A stretch of DNA of 33,337 bases from Minisyncoccota bacterium (GTDB lineage: Bacteria > Patescibacteriota > Minisyncoccia > Phycocordibacterales > UBA9973), in assembly GCA_016649835.1 (NCBI GenBank), contig JAENWX010000004.1, positions 1-33,337 of the forward strand. Direction: 5' to 3'. The position numbers and the translations under genes were made by a program. Positions 8,998 to 18,655 of this stretch are shown here, in pieces; position 1 is the first letter of the stretch, and every line of letters starts with the position of its first letter. A model generated the notes under the pieces. That model was not told the origin of the DNA. It did no database searches and saw nothing but the letters and a program-made list of their open reading frames with translations.

Positions 8998-9480
8998 CTA
9001 GTTTATGTCAGATTTAATATTATCTCTAAAATATTTTGTCTGTTTTATTTGTTCTTCTACTAGCCATAAAACTGTGAAAGTAAACAATGTAAGAGCGGTC
9101 GCAATTATTGCTAGATTAAAAAATTCAAAACCTACAGCCATTCCTATTCCAGCAGAAACCCACAAACCAGTAGCAGTAGTTAATCCAATTAATTTTGATT
9201 CTTTAGAAAAAATTAATCCTGTACCCAAGAAACCTATTCCTACTATTATTTGTGAAGCCATTCTAGTTGGATCTAATCCACCAGTAGTAAAATATTTAAT
9301 AGAAATCATTTCGGAAATAACTATAAATAAAGCAGCCCCCATAGAAACCAAAGCGTAAGTACGCATACCTGCAGTTTTGTGTGCCCATACACGTTCGGTA
9401 CCAATAATAAGGCCCAAAAGTAATGCTACTGAAAGACGAATTAATATACTTATAGTTTGTGCGTCTAAAATATTTTCCAT
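8998..9480 (-). CDS. MgtC/SapB family membrane protein
   Basis: RLSVALLLGLIIGTERVWAHKTAGMRTYALVSMGAALF...GIGFLGTGLIF...GLTTATGLWVSAGIGMAVG. Confidence 0.9.
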   Translation of the reverse strand: MENILDAQTISILIRLSVALLLGLIIGTERVWAHKTAGMRTYALVSMGAALFIVISEMISIKYFTTGGLDPTRMASQIIVGIGFLGTGLIFSKESKLIGLTTATGLWVSAGIGMAVGFEFFNLAIIATALTLFTFTVLWLVEEQIKQTKYFRDNIKSDIN

Positions 9481-9637
9481 TCCTTTAAAAGCAAGTTACG
9501 ATTAGAATTTTATAAAAAATCGATACCTACTAAATTAAATTATTAATCATATGACTAGCAAAACCTCTAACGAAATCCATGTATAATAGTATAACAACAA
9601 GTGCTAAACATAAGCAAATAAAATACGACTTATTACA

Positions 9638-9673
9638 CATAACGTTTTTAAACGACCGTTTAAAAACGTTATG
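9638..9673. repeat. Perfect hairpin beside the Cas2/PaaX-like gene
   Basis: CATAACGTTTTTAAACG-ac-CGTTTAAAAACGTTATG, 17-bp stem. Confidence 0.8.
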
Positions 9674-9684
9674 CGTATCTTTGT

Positions 9685-10170
9685 TTATTTTAAATTCTTA
9701 GAATCCATTACATCAAATATTTTAATAAACTTATCTATCCCCAAAAGAACAGCCCTTTTGTGGAATTCTTTCGGCATAGGCCCTGTTCCTAACCAAACAC
9801 TTTTTTGTATCATAGTAAAACCCCAGAGTTTAATTTGATTTCGAAGCCAATCTCGAAGCTTCCTGTCTTTTTCTGGAATATCAAAAATTAGTATAAACTT
9901 GTTAGTCTTTAAAGGATATTCATAAATTAGTTTATACTTTGAAAACTGTTTTGAATTTATATTTATTAACTGTACATTATTATCTTCAATTTTTATGACA
10001 CCTTTTTTCTTTAAACGATAAATATTTTGCCTAAATACATTTTTATTAATTTCTCTTCTATTTTTCATTCTTTCCCATAATATCTGATGTCTTAATCGCG
10101 TAGATCTTGCAGATAATAAAAAAGCTATTATTTCATCAGTAATTGAAGATTTTTCGTTTAAATTATTCAC
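9685..10170 (-). CDS. PaaX-like winged-helix plus Cas2-like C-terminal domain protein (solo, no CRISPR)
   Basis: N-terminal HTH-like region (DEIIAFLLSARSTRLRHQILWERMKNRREINKNVFRQNIYRLKKKGVI) and Cas2/PaaX-C motif FILIFDIPEKDRKLRDWLRNQIKLWGFTMIQKSVWLG. Confidence 0.7.
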   Translation of the reverse strand: MNNLNEKSSITDEIIAFLLSARSTRLRHQILWERMKNRREINKNVFRQNIYRLKKKGVIKIEDNNVQLININSKQFSKYKLIYEYPLKTNKFILIFDIPEKDRKLRDWLRNQIKLWGFTMIQKSVWLGTGPMPKEFHKRAVLLGIDKFIKIFDVMDSKNLK

Positions 10171-10278
10171 AAAATAATTGTAACACTTTCACACGGTCGT
10201 TACAAACCGTTATGGTGTATATTAATAATAAATATATTTTTAAAAAAATTATTGGAAAGAATTATTAGAAAAATTAGT

Positions 10279-11403
10279 TTAATAAGACACTACCCCACCA
10301 CCAAGACAAACATTTTCATAATAAACTACAATAGACTGTCCGCTCGAAACCAGCATAGGTTTATCAAAATTTATTATGGCAGTATTTTTATCTAATATTT
10401 TAACATCACAATCCACGTATTCTCCATGGTAACGAATTTGTGCTTTATAAATTTTATTATCTTCTGGTGTTACACTTATCCAATTAGTTTTTTCTAGATT
10501 ATATTTTTTAAATTGCTCAGGTGTATTATTTATAAGATTTTCAGAAACGGTAATAGTATTATCTTCTACATTTTTAGCAACAACATATAACGGTTTGTCA
10601 TTTTCAGAATGTTTAGTGAGAGTAAAACCATGTCTTTCTCCTAACGTAAAAAATACTGCTCCGTCATGAGTACCTATAACTTCTCTTTTATTGTCGCCAG
10701 GTTCTTTTGGAGCAAGTAAAACATCTCCCTTTTTTGATTCTATATAATGACCAAGAAAGTCTTTCATGTCTAATGGACCCAAAAAACACACACCCTGACT
10801 ATCTTTTTTAACAGCTGTAGGGAGTTTATATTTCAATGCAATTTTACGAACTTCTGACTTTTCTAAGTGCCCTATAGGGAAAAGTGTATGAGCTAAGTCT
10901 TCTTGTTTTAATGTCCAAAGGAAATAACTTTGATCTTTACTATTATCTATTCCTTTCTTTAATTCGTAATTCTTAATTTTTGTTCGTGATTTAGTAGAAT
11001 CACCTACTGGGTAATTATTTTGGGCATAATGTCCTGTTGCAATTGCATCAGCACCATATTCTTTTGCAAATTTCCAAAATACACCAAACTTTACTTCTCT
11101 ATTACACATAACATCAGGATTTGGAGTGTTTCCTTTTTTGTATTCTTCTATCATATAATCTGCCACGCCTTCCTTGTATTCTTTTTCAGCATCACATTCT
11201 AAAAAAGGAATTCCTAAGTGTGCACAAACACGCATCGCATCACGGCGTTCATCTTCCCAAGTACATTTAATAAAATCTGGTGTCCACGTACGAATAAAAA
11301 CCCCAACGACATTATATCCTTGCTCTATTAGAATAGCGGCAGAGACAGACGAGTCCACTCCACCAGAAACTCCCACGAATACTGTTTTGTTATTTTTAAT
11401 CAT
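10279..11403 (-). CDS. mnmA: tRNA-specific 2-thiouridylase MnmA
   Basis: VFVGVSGGVDSSVSAAILIEQGYNVVGVFIRTW; NPDVMCNREVKFG; DSQGVCFLG. Confidence 0.96.
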   Translation of the reverse strand: MIKNNKTVFVGVSGGVDSSVSAAILIEQGYNVVGVFIRTWTPDFIKCTWEDERRDAMRVCAHLGIPFLECDAEKEYKEGVADYMIEEYKKGNTPNPDVMCNREVKFGVFWKFAKEYGADAIATGHYAQNNYPVGDSTKSRTKIKNYELKKGIDNSKDQSYFLWTLKQEDLAHTLFPIGHLEKSEVRKIALKYKLPTAVKKDSQGVCFLGPLDMKDFLGHYIESKKGDVLLAPKEPGDNKREVIGTHDGAVFFTLGERHGFTLTKHSENDKPLYVVAKNVEDNTITVSENLINNTPEQFKKYNLEKTNWISVTPEDNKIYKAQIRYHGEYVDCDVKILDKNTAIINFDKPMLVSSGQSIVVYYENVCLGGGVVSY

Positions 11404-11713
11404 AATTATTTAGGTTAATAAAAATTGAATAAAATCCTGTGAGCAATGGTCTGGCTCCTCGTTTACCCTCGTCCGAGGACCTTGCAAACACCCAGTAGGT
11501 CATTTTACTAAATGAGGAGTTTTGTTTAATTTTATTTAATTAATATAATTGTTCCATAAAATAAGCTCTTTTCAAAATACGCACATAAAATTCTGCTGAA
11601 TTTTTGCTATGCTACCCATAGGGTCAATCTGGTGATTGAGGCTCGACAGCCTCCCAAGGCATTTTTCAAAGACTTATTTTCTTTCACAATTTCTAATTCT
11701 TAATTCGTAATTA

Positions 11714-12643
11714 TTAATTATTCTTACTCCATCTTGCAAAGATTCCACAAGGAAGAAGTCTATCTCCCTCACTTTCTGCAATAACAAGTTCTCCTTTTTC
11801 AATCTCACCCTTATATTCTTTCATTATATCCTTTAAATTGTTTTCATAGGCAATAGATGAATACCCTGCAGTATAGCCGTTTATAATAACAAACAAAGGG
11901 TCGTCGGATAAAACTTCTTTACATAATTTCATTAACACTAAAAAATGTTCTTCTATTTTCCAGAGTTCATCCTTGGGTCCATGACCAAAAGATGGTGGGT
12001 CCATTATTATGGCATCATATTTTCTTCCTCTTTTTATTTCTCTTTTTAGAAACATTAAAACATCGTCCACTATCCATCTTATAGGAGCATCTTCTAAACC
12101 TGAAAGTTGAGCATTTATTCGTGCCCACTCAACTGCAGTTTTTGAACCATCTACATGGCAAACTTCAGCTCCAGCTTTTGCACAAGCAAGAGTTGCTCCA
12201 CCTGTATAACCAAAAAGATTGAGAACGGATATTTTTTTGAGAACGGAGTCTTTAGATAATTTTTTATGGTCTGGCCCTTCTTTTCCATTCTTAATTCTTA
12301 ATTCATAATTCTTAATTATCTCTTCCGTCCATTCCCAATTTGGAAGTTGCTCAGGAAAAAGACCTGTGTGCTTGAAAGATGTAGGACGAATTGAAAAATT
12401 TAAACCTCCAAATACTATATTCCAATTTCTAGAAGTACCCTCCTTTGCAATCCATTTAGTTTTATTATTATTACGAACAAATTGCAATTCTGCATTGTCC
12501 CAATATAGAGAATCTTTTCTTTTTTCCCATAATGCTTCTGGGTCTGGACGTCTTAATACATATGGACCATACCGTTCAAGTTTTTCTCCATTTCCAGAAT
12601 CTAGCAATTCATAATCTTTTTGTTTTTTTGTTATTAAAATCAT
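11714..12643 (-). CDS. Class I SAM-dependent methyltransferase, RlmI/K-like
   Basis: VLNLFGYTGGATLACAKAGAEVCHVDGSKTAVEWARINAQLSG...DAIIMDPPSFGHGPKDELWKIEE. Confidence 0.85.
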   Translation of the reverse strand: MILITKKQKDYELLDSGNGEKLERYGPYVLRRPDPEALWEKRKDSLYWDNAELQFVRNNNKTKWIAKEGTSRNWNIVFGGLNFSIRPTSFKHTGLFPEQLPNWEWTEEIIKNYELRIKNGKEGPDHKKLSKDSVLKKISVLNLFGYTGGATLACAKAGAEVCHVDGSKTAVEWARINAQLSGLEDAPIRWIVDDVLMFLKREIKRGRKYDAIIMDPPSFGHGPKDELWKIEEHFLVLMKLCKEVLSDDPLFVIINGYTAGYSSIAYENNLKDIMKEYKGEIEKGELVIAESEGDRLLPCGIFARWSKNN

Positions 12644-12713
12644 ATTTATCTCGCAGTAGCTTTATGTATATACTGACTTATTTAAAAATTTCACAAATTA
12701 TTTTATCTATTAA

Positions 12714-13622
12714 TTACTTTAAATACTTACTTATATTCCTCTTATGTTCGTCAAAGTTTCTTGCATAATGTACATTACCATTTTTATCATGAATATAATA
12801 CAGGTAGTCAGACTTAACAGGGTTTATAGCGGCAGAAATAGACATTAAACCTGGGTTATTTAAGGGTTTTTGAGGAAGACCCCTTATATTATAAGTAGAT
12901 TGATCTACATCAACCTGAAGAGCCATTCCAAAGGAAATTCTTTTCCATAAAATACCAGAAATTATAACGATGTCTTCTTTACCACTAGCTTCCCCTTCTA
13001 AAATAGAAGCCATTATAACTATTTCTGATAAAGTTTTACCACTTGAATTTATAGATGTCTCAATTTTTTTTATTCTGTTTTGAAAATTATTTGATAGTTT
13101 TTTTATAATTTCATCAGCATCATCCAGTGGATATAAAAAATATGTATCGGGGAACAGATAACCTTGTTTATCCAGAGTATTTGTTAAAAAAATATCTTTA
13201 TTAAAATTAATTAATTTAACTGATAATAAATTTGCTATTTCTTCGTTTGTTAAACCTTCTCTAATGGTTACTTTTACTGGTTCTATGCCGTGTCTACCCC
13301 TACCTACCTGTAAAGCAATTTTCCAAACGGGAGTATTTTCTTTTATTAAATAATCCCCTGAAATAATGCCTGGTCCAGATTTTAATAATTTAATATAAAG
13401 TTTAAATAAAAAATCATTTTTTACAACATTTATATCGCGTAGTTCTTGTGACAAAGAATCCACAGACTGTCCAACTCCCACATGAATAATAACTTCTTTG
13501 TTACTATTATGAGCTGTTAGAAATGAGTATAAAAAAACAATCAACAAAATAAAAACTAACAGAATATTAATTTTGTTTATTTTTGTCTTTTTTAAAATAA
13601 TTTCATCTATATTATTTTCCAC
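12714..13622 (-). CDS. mltG: Endolytic transglycosylase MltG
   Basis: TIREGLTNEEIANLLS...GYLFPDTYFLYP...MASILEGEA...LQVDVDQSTYNIRGLPQKPLNNPGLMSISAAINP. Confidence 0.92.
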   Translation of the reverse strand: MENNIDEIILKKTKINKINILLVFILLIVFLYSFLTAHNSNKEVIIHVGVGQSVDSLSQELRDINVVKNDFLFKLYIKLLKSGPGIISGDYLIKENTPVWKIALQVGRGRHGIEPVKVTIREGLTNEEIANLLSVKLINFNKDIFLTNTLDKQGYLFPDTYFLYPLDDADEIIKKLSNNFQNRIKKIETSINSSGKTLSEIVIMASILEGEASGKEDIVIISGILWKRISFGMALQVDVDQSTYNIRGLPQKPLNNPGLMSISAAINPVKSDYLYYIHDKNGNVHYARNFDEHKRNISKYLK

Positions 13623-13685
13623 CTTGTAATTAAAAATGGCATGTACATATTAACCATTTTAGTGAATATTTTATTAATGTGATTT

Positions 13686-14987
13686 TTATACAGGTAAATT
13701 TGAAGGCGGTTTCGCAATTTTTGATTCAATACGTTTAAAGCTTGGGGTTTCAGAAACCATACCTGGAAAGTGGAATATAGTTGCTATCTCTTCCGCAGAC
13801 ATTACTATAATTTGAGGATTATTTGAAGGGAAAAATATAGACAAAGCTGCAGGATATTTAATACTATACTGAAGCGGTGGGTGAAAAAATGTTCTTAATC
13901 GATAAAAATCTAGCATGCGTTTCTTTATTTTATCAAGAGCAAGCCCTGTAGGATCTGCCCAAGGAGCATCAAACTGAGTGGAGTTGATACGATTTAATTC
14001 ATTAGAAAAAGGTTGTGAATACTGACGGAAAATAAGGCGAGCATCACGTCTTAGATTGTTGAACTGGTCATTTGTACAGAGTCTTTTGTCAGAAAGTGTA
14101 ATTATACGGATACCAACATCAAAATGAACTTGTCCTAATTGTTCACTTATTATATTAATAACTGGCTCTAGATATTTAGGCACTGCTACCATTTTACCCA
14201 AAGAACTTGTAGCATCATCATTTTTAAGAGTACGTGTATAAGGAGCAAGAAGATCTTTTATGTATTCATTTGCTGCCTCATAAAAATCTACATGCTTACC
14301 TGTGCGATGACTGTGGTAAGTCTTTATATTTTGTCTTATTATTATCTGCATCCACATTTGTTGCCCTTTAGGAAGTGATCCAAGAAATTCTATTGTGGGA
14401 GTAATGGGATCAATTTTAAATTCTTCTTTAATCCCAGTCTTCATATCATCACCAAAATTTTTGTATGTCCTTATGGGCAAAAAATCTGCTTTTGTTTTAT
14501 TAAATTCACAGCCCCAAACATCCCAGTTGCCACCTTTTTTGTATTGGGGGATATCAAACACATAATCGTCCACTTCAATTACTTTTGCTTGAGGATACTG
14601 AGCATAGATTTGTGTTTCTACTAAATCTCGGATTCTGGTTGGAGTTCTAATATAAAAATGAACTCTTCCGTCTATAGATACCATTTCAAGAGAAAACCAC
14701 ATCCATGGCGCACCCATCATAAACTGCTCCCAAAATCCCTTTTTACTTTTATGAAAAAAAGCATTTGTAAAAATAAGCTCCATTGCAGCTGGGCTTTTTA
14801 TAACATCTCGTGGTATATGAATTTCAAGTAAAACCCACTTAATACCCATAATAAAACGTTCGGTTCTATAATGGTGCCATAGATTAAAAGCTATAATAGA
14901 AAGCGGTATAGGCATTAAATAGCCTATAGCTACTATAAGCATTTGTATCCAATTATAATCATGAGTGGCTAAAAAATCTTGAATCAT
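13686..14987 (-). CDS. Membrane-anchored DUF8128-like protein (homologous to N-terminal regions of CPR VirB4/HerA-type secretion ATPases)
   Basis: Single N-terminal TM (MLIVAIGYLMPIPLSIIAF); GAPWMWFSLEMVSIDGRVHFYIRTP; EEIATIFHFPGM. Start at MIQDFL avoids overlap with the upstream small ORF. Confidence 0.5.
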   Translation of the reverse strand: MIQDFLATHDYNWIQMLIVAIGYLMPIPLSIIAFNLWHHYRTERFIMGIKWVLLEIHIPRDVIKSPAAMELIFTNAFFHKSKKGFWEQFMMGAPWMWFSLEMVSIDGRVHFYIRTPTRIRDLVETQIYAQYPQAKVIEVDDYVFDIPQYKKGGNWDVWGCEFNKTKADFLPIRTYKNFGDDMKTGIKEEFKIDPITPTIEFLGSLPKGQQMWMQIIIRQNIKTYHSHRTGKHVDFYEAANEYIKDLLAPYTRTLKNDDATSSLGKMVAVPKYLEPVINIISEQLGQVHFDVGIRIITLSDKRLCTNDQFNNLRRDARLIFRQYSQPFSNELNRINSTQFDAPWADPTGLALDKIKKRMLDFYRLRTFFHPPLQYSIKYPAALSIFFPSNNPQIIVMSAEEIATIFHFPGMVSETPSFKRIESKIAKPPSNLPV

Positions 14988-14991
14988 ATTA

Positions 14992-15078
14992 TTATCTTGT
15001 AAAAAACCCAATAAGTATTGCTATAAAAATCAAACCCAATATGATTAAAATAATATTTTGAATAAAACCTTTCTGCAT
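14992..15078 (-). CDS. Small single-TM protein (28 aa)
   Basis: Manual translation MQKGFIQNIILIILGLIFIAILIGFFTR; ends 5 nt upstream of the preferred start of the next gene. Confidence 0.4.
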   Translation of the reverse strand: MQKGFIQNIILIILGLIFIAILIGFFTR

Positions 15079-15109
15079 ATATTAGTATTGTATCATTATT
15101 ATAAATAAA

Positions 15110-15145
15110 AAAAAACCTCTCCGGTCTAAGCCAGAGAGGTTTTTT
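15110..15145. terminator. Intrinsic terminator after the sigma-r4/HARE gene
   Basis: AAAAAACCTCTC-cggtctaagcca-GAGAGGTTTTTT. Confidence 0.85.
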
Positions 15146-16175
15146 ATGCTATTACGTATTGTCCTCCTTTGTTCTTCTTAAAATATTTAGAATTCTGTAA
15201 ATTAACCAAAATTGTATTTTTCTTTAGATATCTTTCTTTCATAACTTGATCTACTATATCTTCTTTTGTCATAGGACCATTCTTTTTTAGAAGCTCCTTT
15301 ATAACATCTTTTACAACTCCAGTTTTATAACCCCATTCAGATAAAGCATATATGCCTCTACCTACTAATACGAATCTTGAATCTTTTATTAATTCATTAT
15401 GACAAGTGGCAACGTGGCATTTTTTATCAAAAGTACTAGCCACAGCTTTTGCAACTTCTCTAAAGTGCATAGGGCTTCCATGTTTTCTCATCATTAAAAA
15501 AGCGTAATCTTTAACTCCACGAGTTTTTATACTAGATGAAGTAGATTTACCCCATTCACCCAAGGGATTTTTGCTTATTTTTTTAGATATTGAAAGCCAA
15601 CGTTTTGCTATCTCTTCATTTTTATATTGTTCAGCTAGTCCCTTAACTTCATCTAAAAATTTAGCAACTAATTCTCCCTCAGAAATTAATTCATTTTCAG
15701 AAAGATTTTCAAAAAGATTTTTTAATGATTTATGTATTTGCTCTGATACATCAGCATCCACACTCCACCTTGTTTTAAAGTGCTCGTCTTCTTTATGTTT
15801 TGTAAATTCATCACCTAGTGTTAGGTATAAATGAATATGATTTTGAGTTAATTTGTCTTTAGATAAATGATTTAGTAAATCATTTTCAGAAACTACTGCA
15901 CCTAGTGTATGTATTAATTTTTTGAGTTCAGTAAAAACATCTTTTTCATTTTTAAAAGATTCTGACTTGCGAATTAGTGCTAAAGCAGTGTTTTCTATTT
16001 GACGAACACGCTCACGAGTAATGCCATATTTTTGACCTATGGCTTCAAGAGTTTTACGTTGTGTATCTGAGGTCAAACCAAAGCGACTAACAATCACTTC
16101 ATTTGCACGTGGTGTTAAACCAGAGAGCATTCTTTTTGTAACTTGTTTTGTTTTAAATGTAACTGTATTAGCCAT
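15144..16175 (-). CDS. Sigma-70 region 4-like HTH plus HARE-HTH regulator
   Basis: ERVRQIENTALALIRK sigma region 4 signature; C-terminal GSPMHFREVAKAVASTF...GRGIYALSEWGY HARE-HTH-like. Start at MANTVTFK (16175). Confidence 0.75.
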   Translation of the reverse strand: MANTVTFKTKQVTKRMLSGLTPRANEVIVSRFGLTSDTQRKTLEAIGQKYGITRERVRQIENTALALIRKSESFKNEKDVFTELKKLIHTLGAVVSENDLLNHLSKDKLTQNHIHLYLTLGDEFTKHKEDEHFKTRWSVDADVSEQIHKSLKNLFENLSENELISEGELVAKFLDEVKGLAEQYKNEEIAKRWLSISKKISKNPLGEWGKSTSSSIKTRGVKDYAFLMMRKHGSPMHFREVAKAVASTFDKKCHVATCHNELIKDSRFVLVGRGIYALSEWGYKTGVVKDVIKELLKKNGPMTKEDIVDQVMKERYLKKNTILVNLQNSKYFKKNKGGQYVIA

Positions 16176-16255
16176 TTTGATTTTGCAAATTATGTTGAAC
16201 AATTCTTTTTGCACAACACTATTTAAAATTAAATTAATTGATTATTTGTCTCCTC

Positions 16256-16284
16256 ATAATATCACTACTATTGTATAAAGTCAA
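16256..16284 (-). promoter_or_regulatory. Candidate promoter of the sigma-r4/HARE gene
   Basis: Minus strand TTGACT - 17 nt - TATTAT. Confidence 0.55.
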
Positions 16285-16320
16285 ATAATTTTTGACAAAT
16301 TCCCTAAAACCCTTACAATA

Positions 16321-18129
16321 TTACTTTTTTGCAACTACTTTAGTTTTTGATCTGTTCATTTCTGTTAGCTGCTTTTTTCTTAAACGAACACTTTTGGGTG
16401 TAATTTCTAGATATTCATCATCAGCCATTATTTCTAAACCTCTTTCAATAGATAGTTTATAAGGGGGTTTTACATTCACAGCTTCGTCTGTACCAGATGA
16501 ACGCATATTGGAAAGTTGTTTACCTTTTGTAGGATTAACTGCCATTTCTTCACCCTTTGTTACATTACCAATAACCATACCTTCATATACTTCATCTCCG
16601 TGTTCTACATATAATATACCTCTTTCTTGAAGTGTCCAAAGTGAAAATGCTACAACCTTACCTGTAACCATAGATGTCATAGAACCTACATCACGTTTCT
16701 TTATTTCTCCAGCATATTCCTTGAATCCAATAAAACGAGAAGCTAGTATTCCTTCACCTTTTGTGTCTACAACGAATTGTCCACGATATCCAAGAATTCC
16801 TCTTGTTGGTATTTCTAGTAGCATACGAACTATTCCTTCTTTCTCGTGCATATTAGTTATGATACCTTTACGAGCTGTAAGTTTTTCAATAACAGCACCG
16901 GAAAATTCATTACGGACATCAATAGTTACTTCTTCGTATGGTTCCAACTTTTTACCATTTTCTTCTTTTATAATTACATGTGGTTGTGACACTTGAAGCT
17001 CGTATCCTTCACGACGCATATTTTCAAGCAAGATAGCAATGTGAAGTTCACCACGTCCATAGACGAGATATCCCTCTTGAACTTCTTCTTCGTCAGAACC
17101 GTCAAAATTTATTTTTAGTCCAACGTTTATTTCAAGTTCTTTTTCTAAACGCTCTCTTATTTGTCTACTTGTTACATACTTTCCTTCACGTCCACAAAAA
17201 GGAGAATCATTCACTATGAAGTTAAGAGAAATTGTTGGTTCGTCGATAGCAATAGATGCTAGTGCCTCCGTTTCAGCATCTGTACAAAAAGTTTCTCCTA
17301 TAAATACATCCGGAATTCCTGCAACCATAACGATGTCTCCAGTATTTAATGTATCTACTTCTTTTCTATTTATACCTTCAAAAGTAAACATTTTAGTAAT
17401 TTTAGAATTACGAGAATTACCGTTTGAATCCTTCACTATTATAGGAGAACCTGTTTTAATAGACCCAGCATATGCACGAACAATAGCTAGACGTCCTAAA
17501 AAGTTATCATAACCCAGGTTGAAAACTTGAGCTTGAAAAGGTTTTTCTTTATTTACAGAAGCTTCTTTAACTTCAGCAAGAATAAGATCAAACAAAGGAG
17601 TCAAATCTTTTGAATCATCGTCAATATGTACTTTAGCTATACCTTGTCTACCGATTGCATATAAATATTTGAAATCTATCTGTTCTTCTGTTGCGCCAAG
17701 TTCCAAAAAAAGTTCAAGAATTTCATCATGAACTCTATCGGGATTCGCTGCTGGTTTGTCGATTTTGTTTATTATAACTATTGGCTTAAGACCAAGCTCA
17801 AGTGACTTTTTCAATACGAAACGAGTTTGAGGCATAGGGCCTTCTTGCGCATCTACAAGTAGAAGCACAGAGTCAATAGCACGAAGAACACGTTCAACTT
17901 CAGAACCGAAGTCCGCGTGGCCTGGAGTATCAACAATGTTTATTTTAGTGCCTTTATATATTACAGAAGTGTTTTTAGAATAAATAGTAATACCGCGCTC
18001 AAGTTCAAGAGCGTTTGAATCCATAGTTACTCCTTCCTCAACCATTCCGCATTGTTTCATCATTTGATCTGTTAGGGTCGTTTTACCATGGTCCACGTGT
18101 GCGATTATTGCGATATTTCTAATTTCCAT
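16321..18129 (-). CDS. typA: Ribosome-associated GTPase TypA/BipA
   Basis: [20 protein letters not shown]...RGITIYSKN...[14 protein letters not shown]...NKIDKP; full-length EF-G-like. Confidence 0.97.
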   Translation of the reverse strand: MEIRNIAIIAHVDHGKTTLTDQMMKQCGMVEEGVTMDSNALELERGITIYSKNTSVIYKGTKINIVDTPGHADFGSEVERVLRAIDSVLLLVDAQEGPMPQTRFVLKKSLELGLKPIVIINKIDKPAANPDRVHDEILELFLELGATEEQIDFKYLYAIGRQGIAKVHIDDDSKDLTPLFDLILAEVKEASVNKEKPFQAQVFNLGYDNFLGRLAIVRAYAGSIKTGSPIIVKDSNGNSRNSKITKMFTFEGINRKEVDTLNTGDIVMVAGIPDVFIGETFCTDAETEALASIAIDEPTISLNFIVNDSPFCGREGKYVTSRQIRERLEKELEINVGLKINFDGSDEEEVQEGYLVYGRGELHIAILLENMRREGYELQVSQPHVIIKEENGKKLEPYEEVTIDVRNEFSGAVIEKLTARKGIITNMHEKEGIVRMLLEIPTRGILGYRGQFVVDTKGEGILASRFIGFKEYAGEIKKRDVGSMTSMVTGKVVAFSLWTLQERGILYVEHGDEVYEGMVIGNVTKGEEMAVNPTKGKQLSNMRSSGTDEAVNVKPPYKLSIERGLEIMADDEYLEITPKSVRLRKKQLTEMNRSKTKVVAKK

Positions 18130-18189
18130 ATAATATTTTTTTTACTAATAATTAAATAATTTAAATTTTCTCTTTCATAAAGAAAAAAA

Positions 18190-18241
18190 ATATCCGCCTG
18201 AGCGGACCAGTGCTAAACTGGAAATCGCCATAAGCGAATAT
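18190..18241 (-). ncRNA. Candidate four-helix-junction RNA / leader upstream of typA
   Basis: TCCGC-ctga-GCGGA, CCAGT-gctaa-ACTGG, TCGC-cataa-GCGA in tandem, enclosed by ATAT/ATAT and followed on the minus strand by a T8 run. Confidence 0.4.
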
Positions 18242-18293
18242 CACAACATCATATCATATATTTTACAAAATGTAAAATATAGGAATTGGTACA

Positions 18294-18350
18294 TTCAACA
18301 TTGAAGTGCACCACTTTCATTATATCGAAGTGGTGCACTTACTTGTTGAA
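18294..18350. repeat. Long near-palindromic hairpin
   Basis: TTCAACA-ttg-AAGTGCACCACTT-11 nt loop-AAGTGGTGCACTT-act-TGTTGAA. Confidence 0.8.
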
Positions 18351-18409
18351 CTTACAAATAATATAAGAGCTAAGTAGATACTGGTATAAGTCTAAACGAT
18401 TCAAAACAA

Positions 18410-18655
18410 CTATTTAGCCTTCAAAATGTATTTATTTACCTTATCTATAACTTCATTTATAGGGTGTTGAATCTTGGTCATATAGTCAACAACGCCCAAA
18501 CTCAAAGCTCTTTTTATTTTTTCATTTTCGTTTAAATTATATAGCATAATAACAGGAATGTTTTTCAATTTCTCATCATCTTTTAATTGAGCCAAAACCT
18601 CTAAACCATCAATTTTAGGTAAAATTATATCTAAAAGAATTAGGTCTGGTTTAAA
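18410..18655 (-). pseudogene. C-terminal half of a response-regulator receiver domain
   Basis: FKPDLILLDIILPKIDGLEVLAQLKDDEKLKNIPVIMLYNLNENEKIKRALSLGVVDYMTKIQHPINEVI; N-terminal acidic-pocket half missing, in-frame stop immediately upstream. Confidence 0.7.

Noticed and set aside
9685-10170. Cas2-like protein as evidence of a CRISPR-Cas system
   Set aside because: No cas1, effector or repeat array in the window; PaaX/Cas2-fold solo proteins exist outside CRISPR
11430-11520. SRP (4.5S) RNA
   Set aside because: Superficial similarity (TTTACC, GGTC) but lacks the conserved GGAA-tetraloop/AGCAG helix 8 motif
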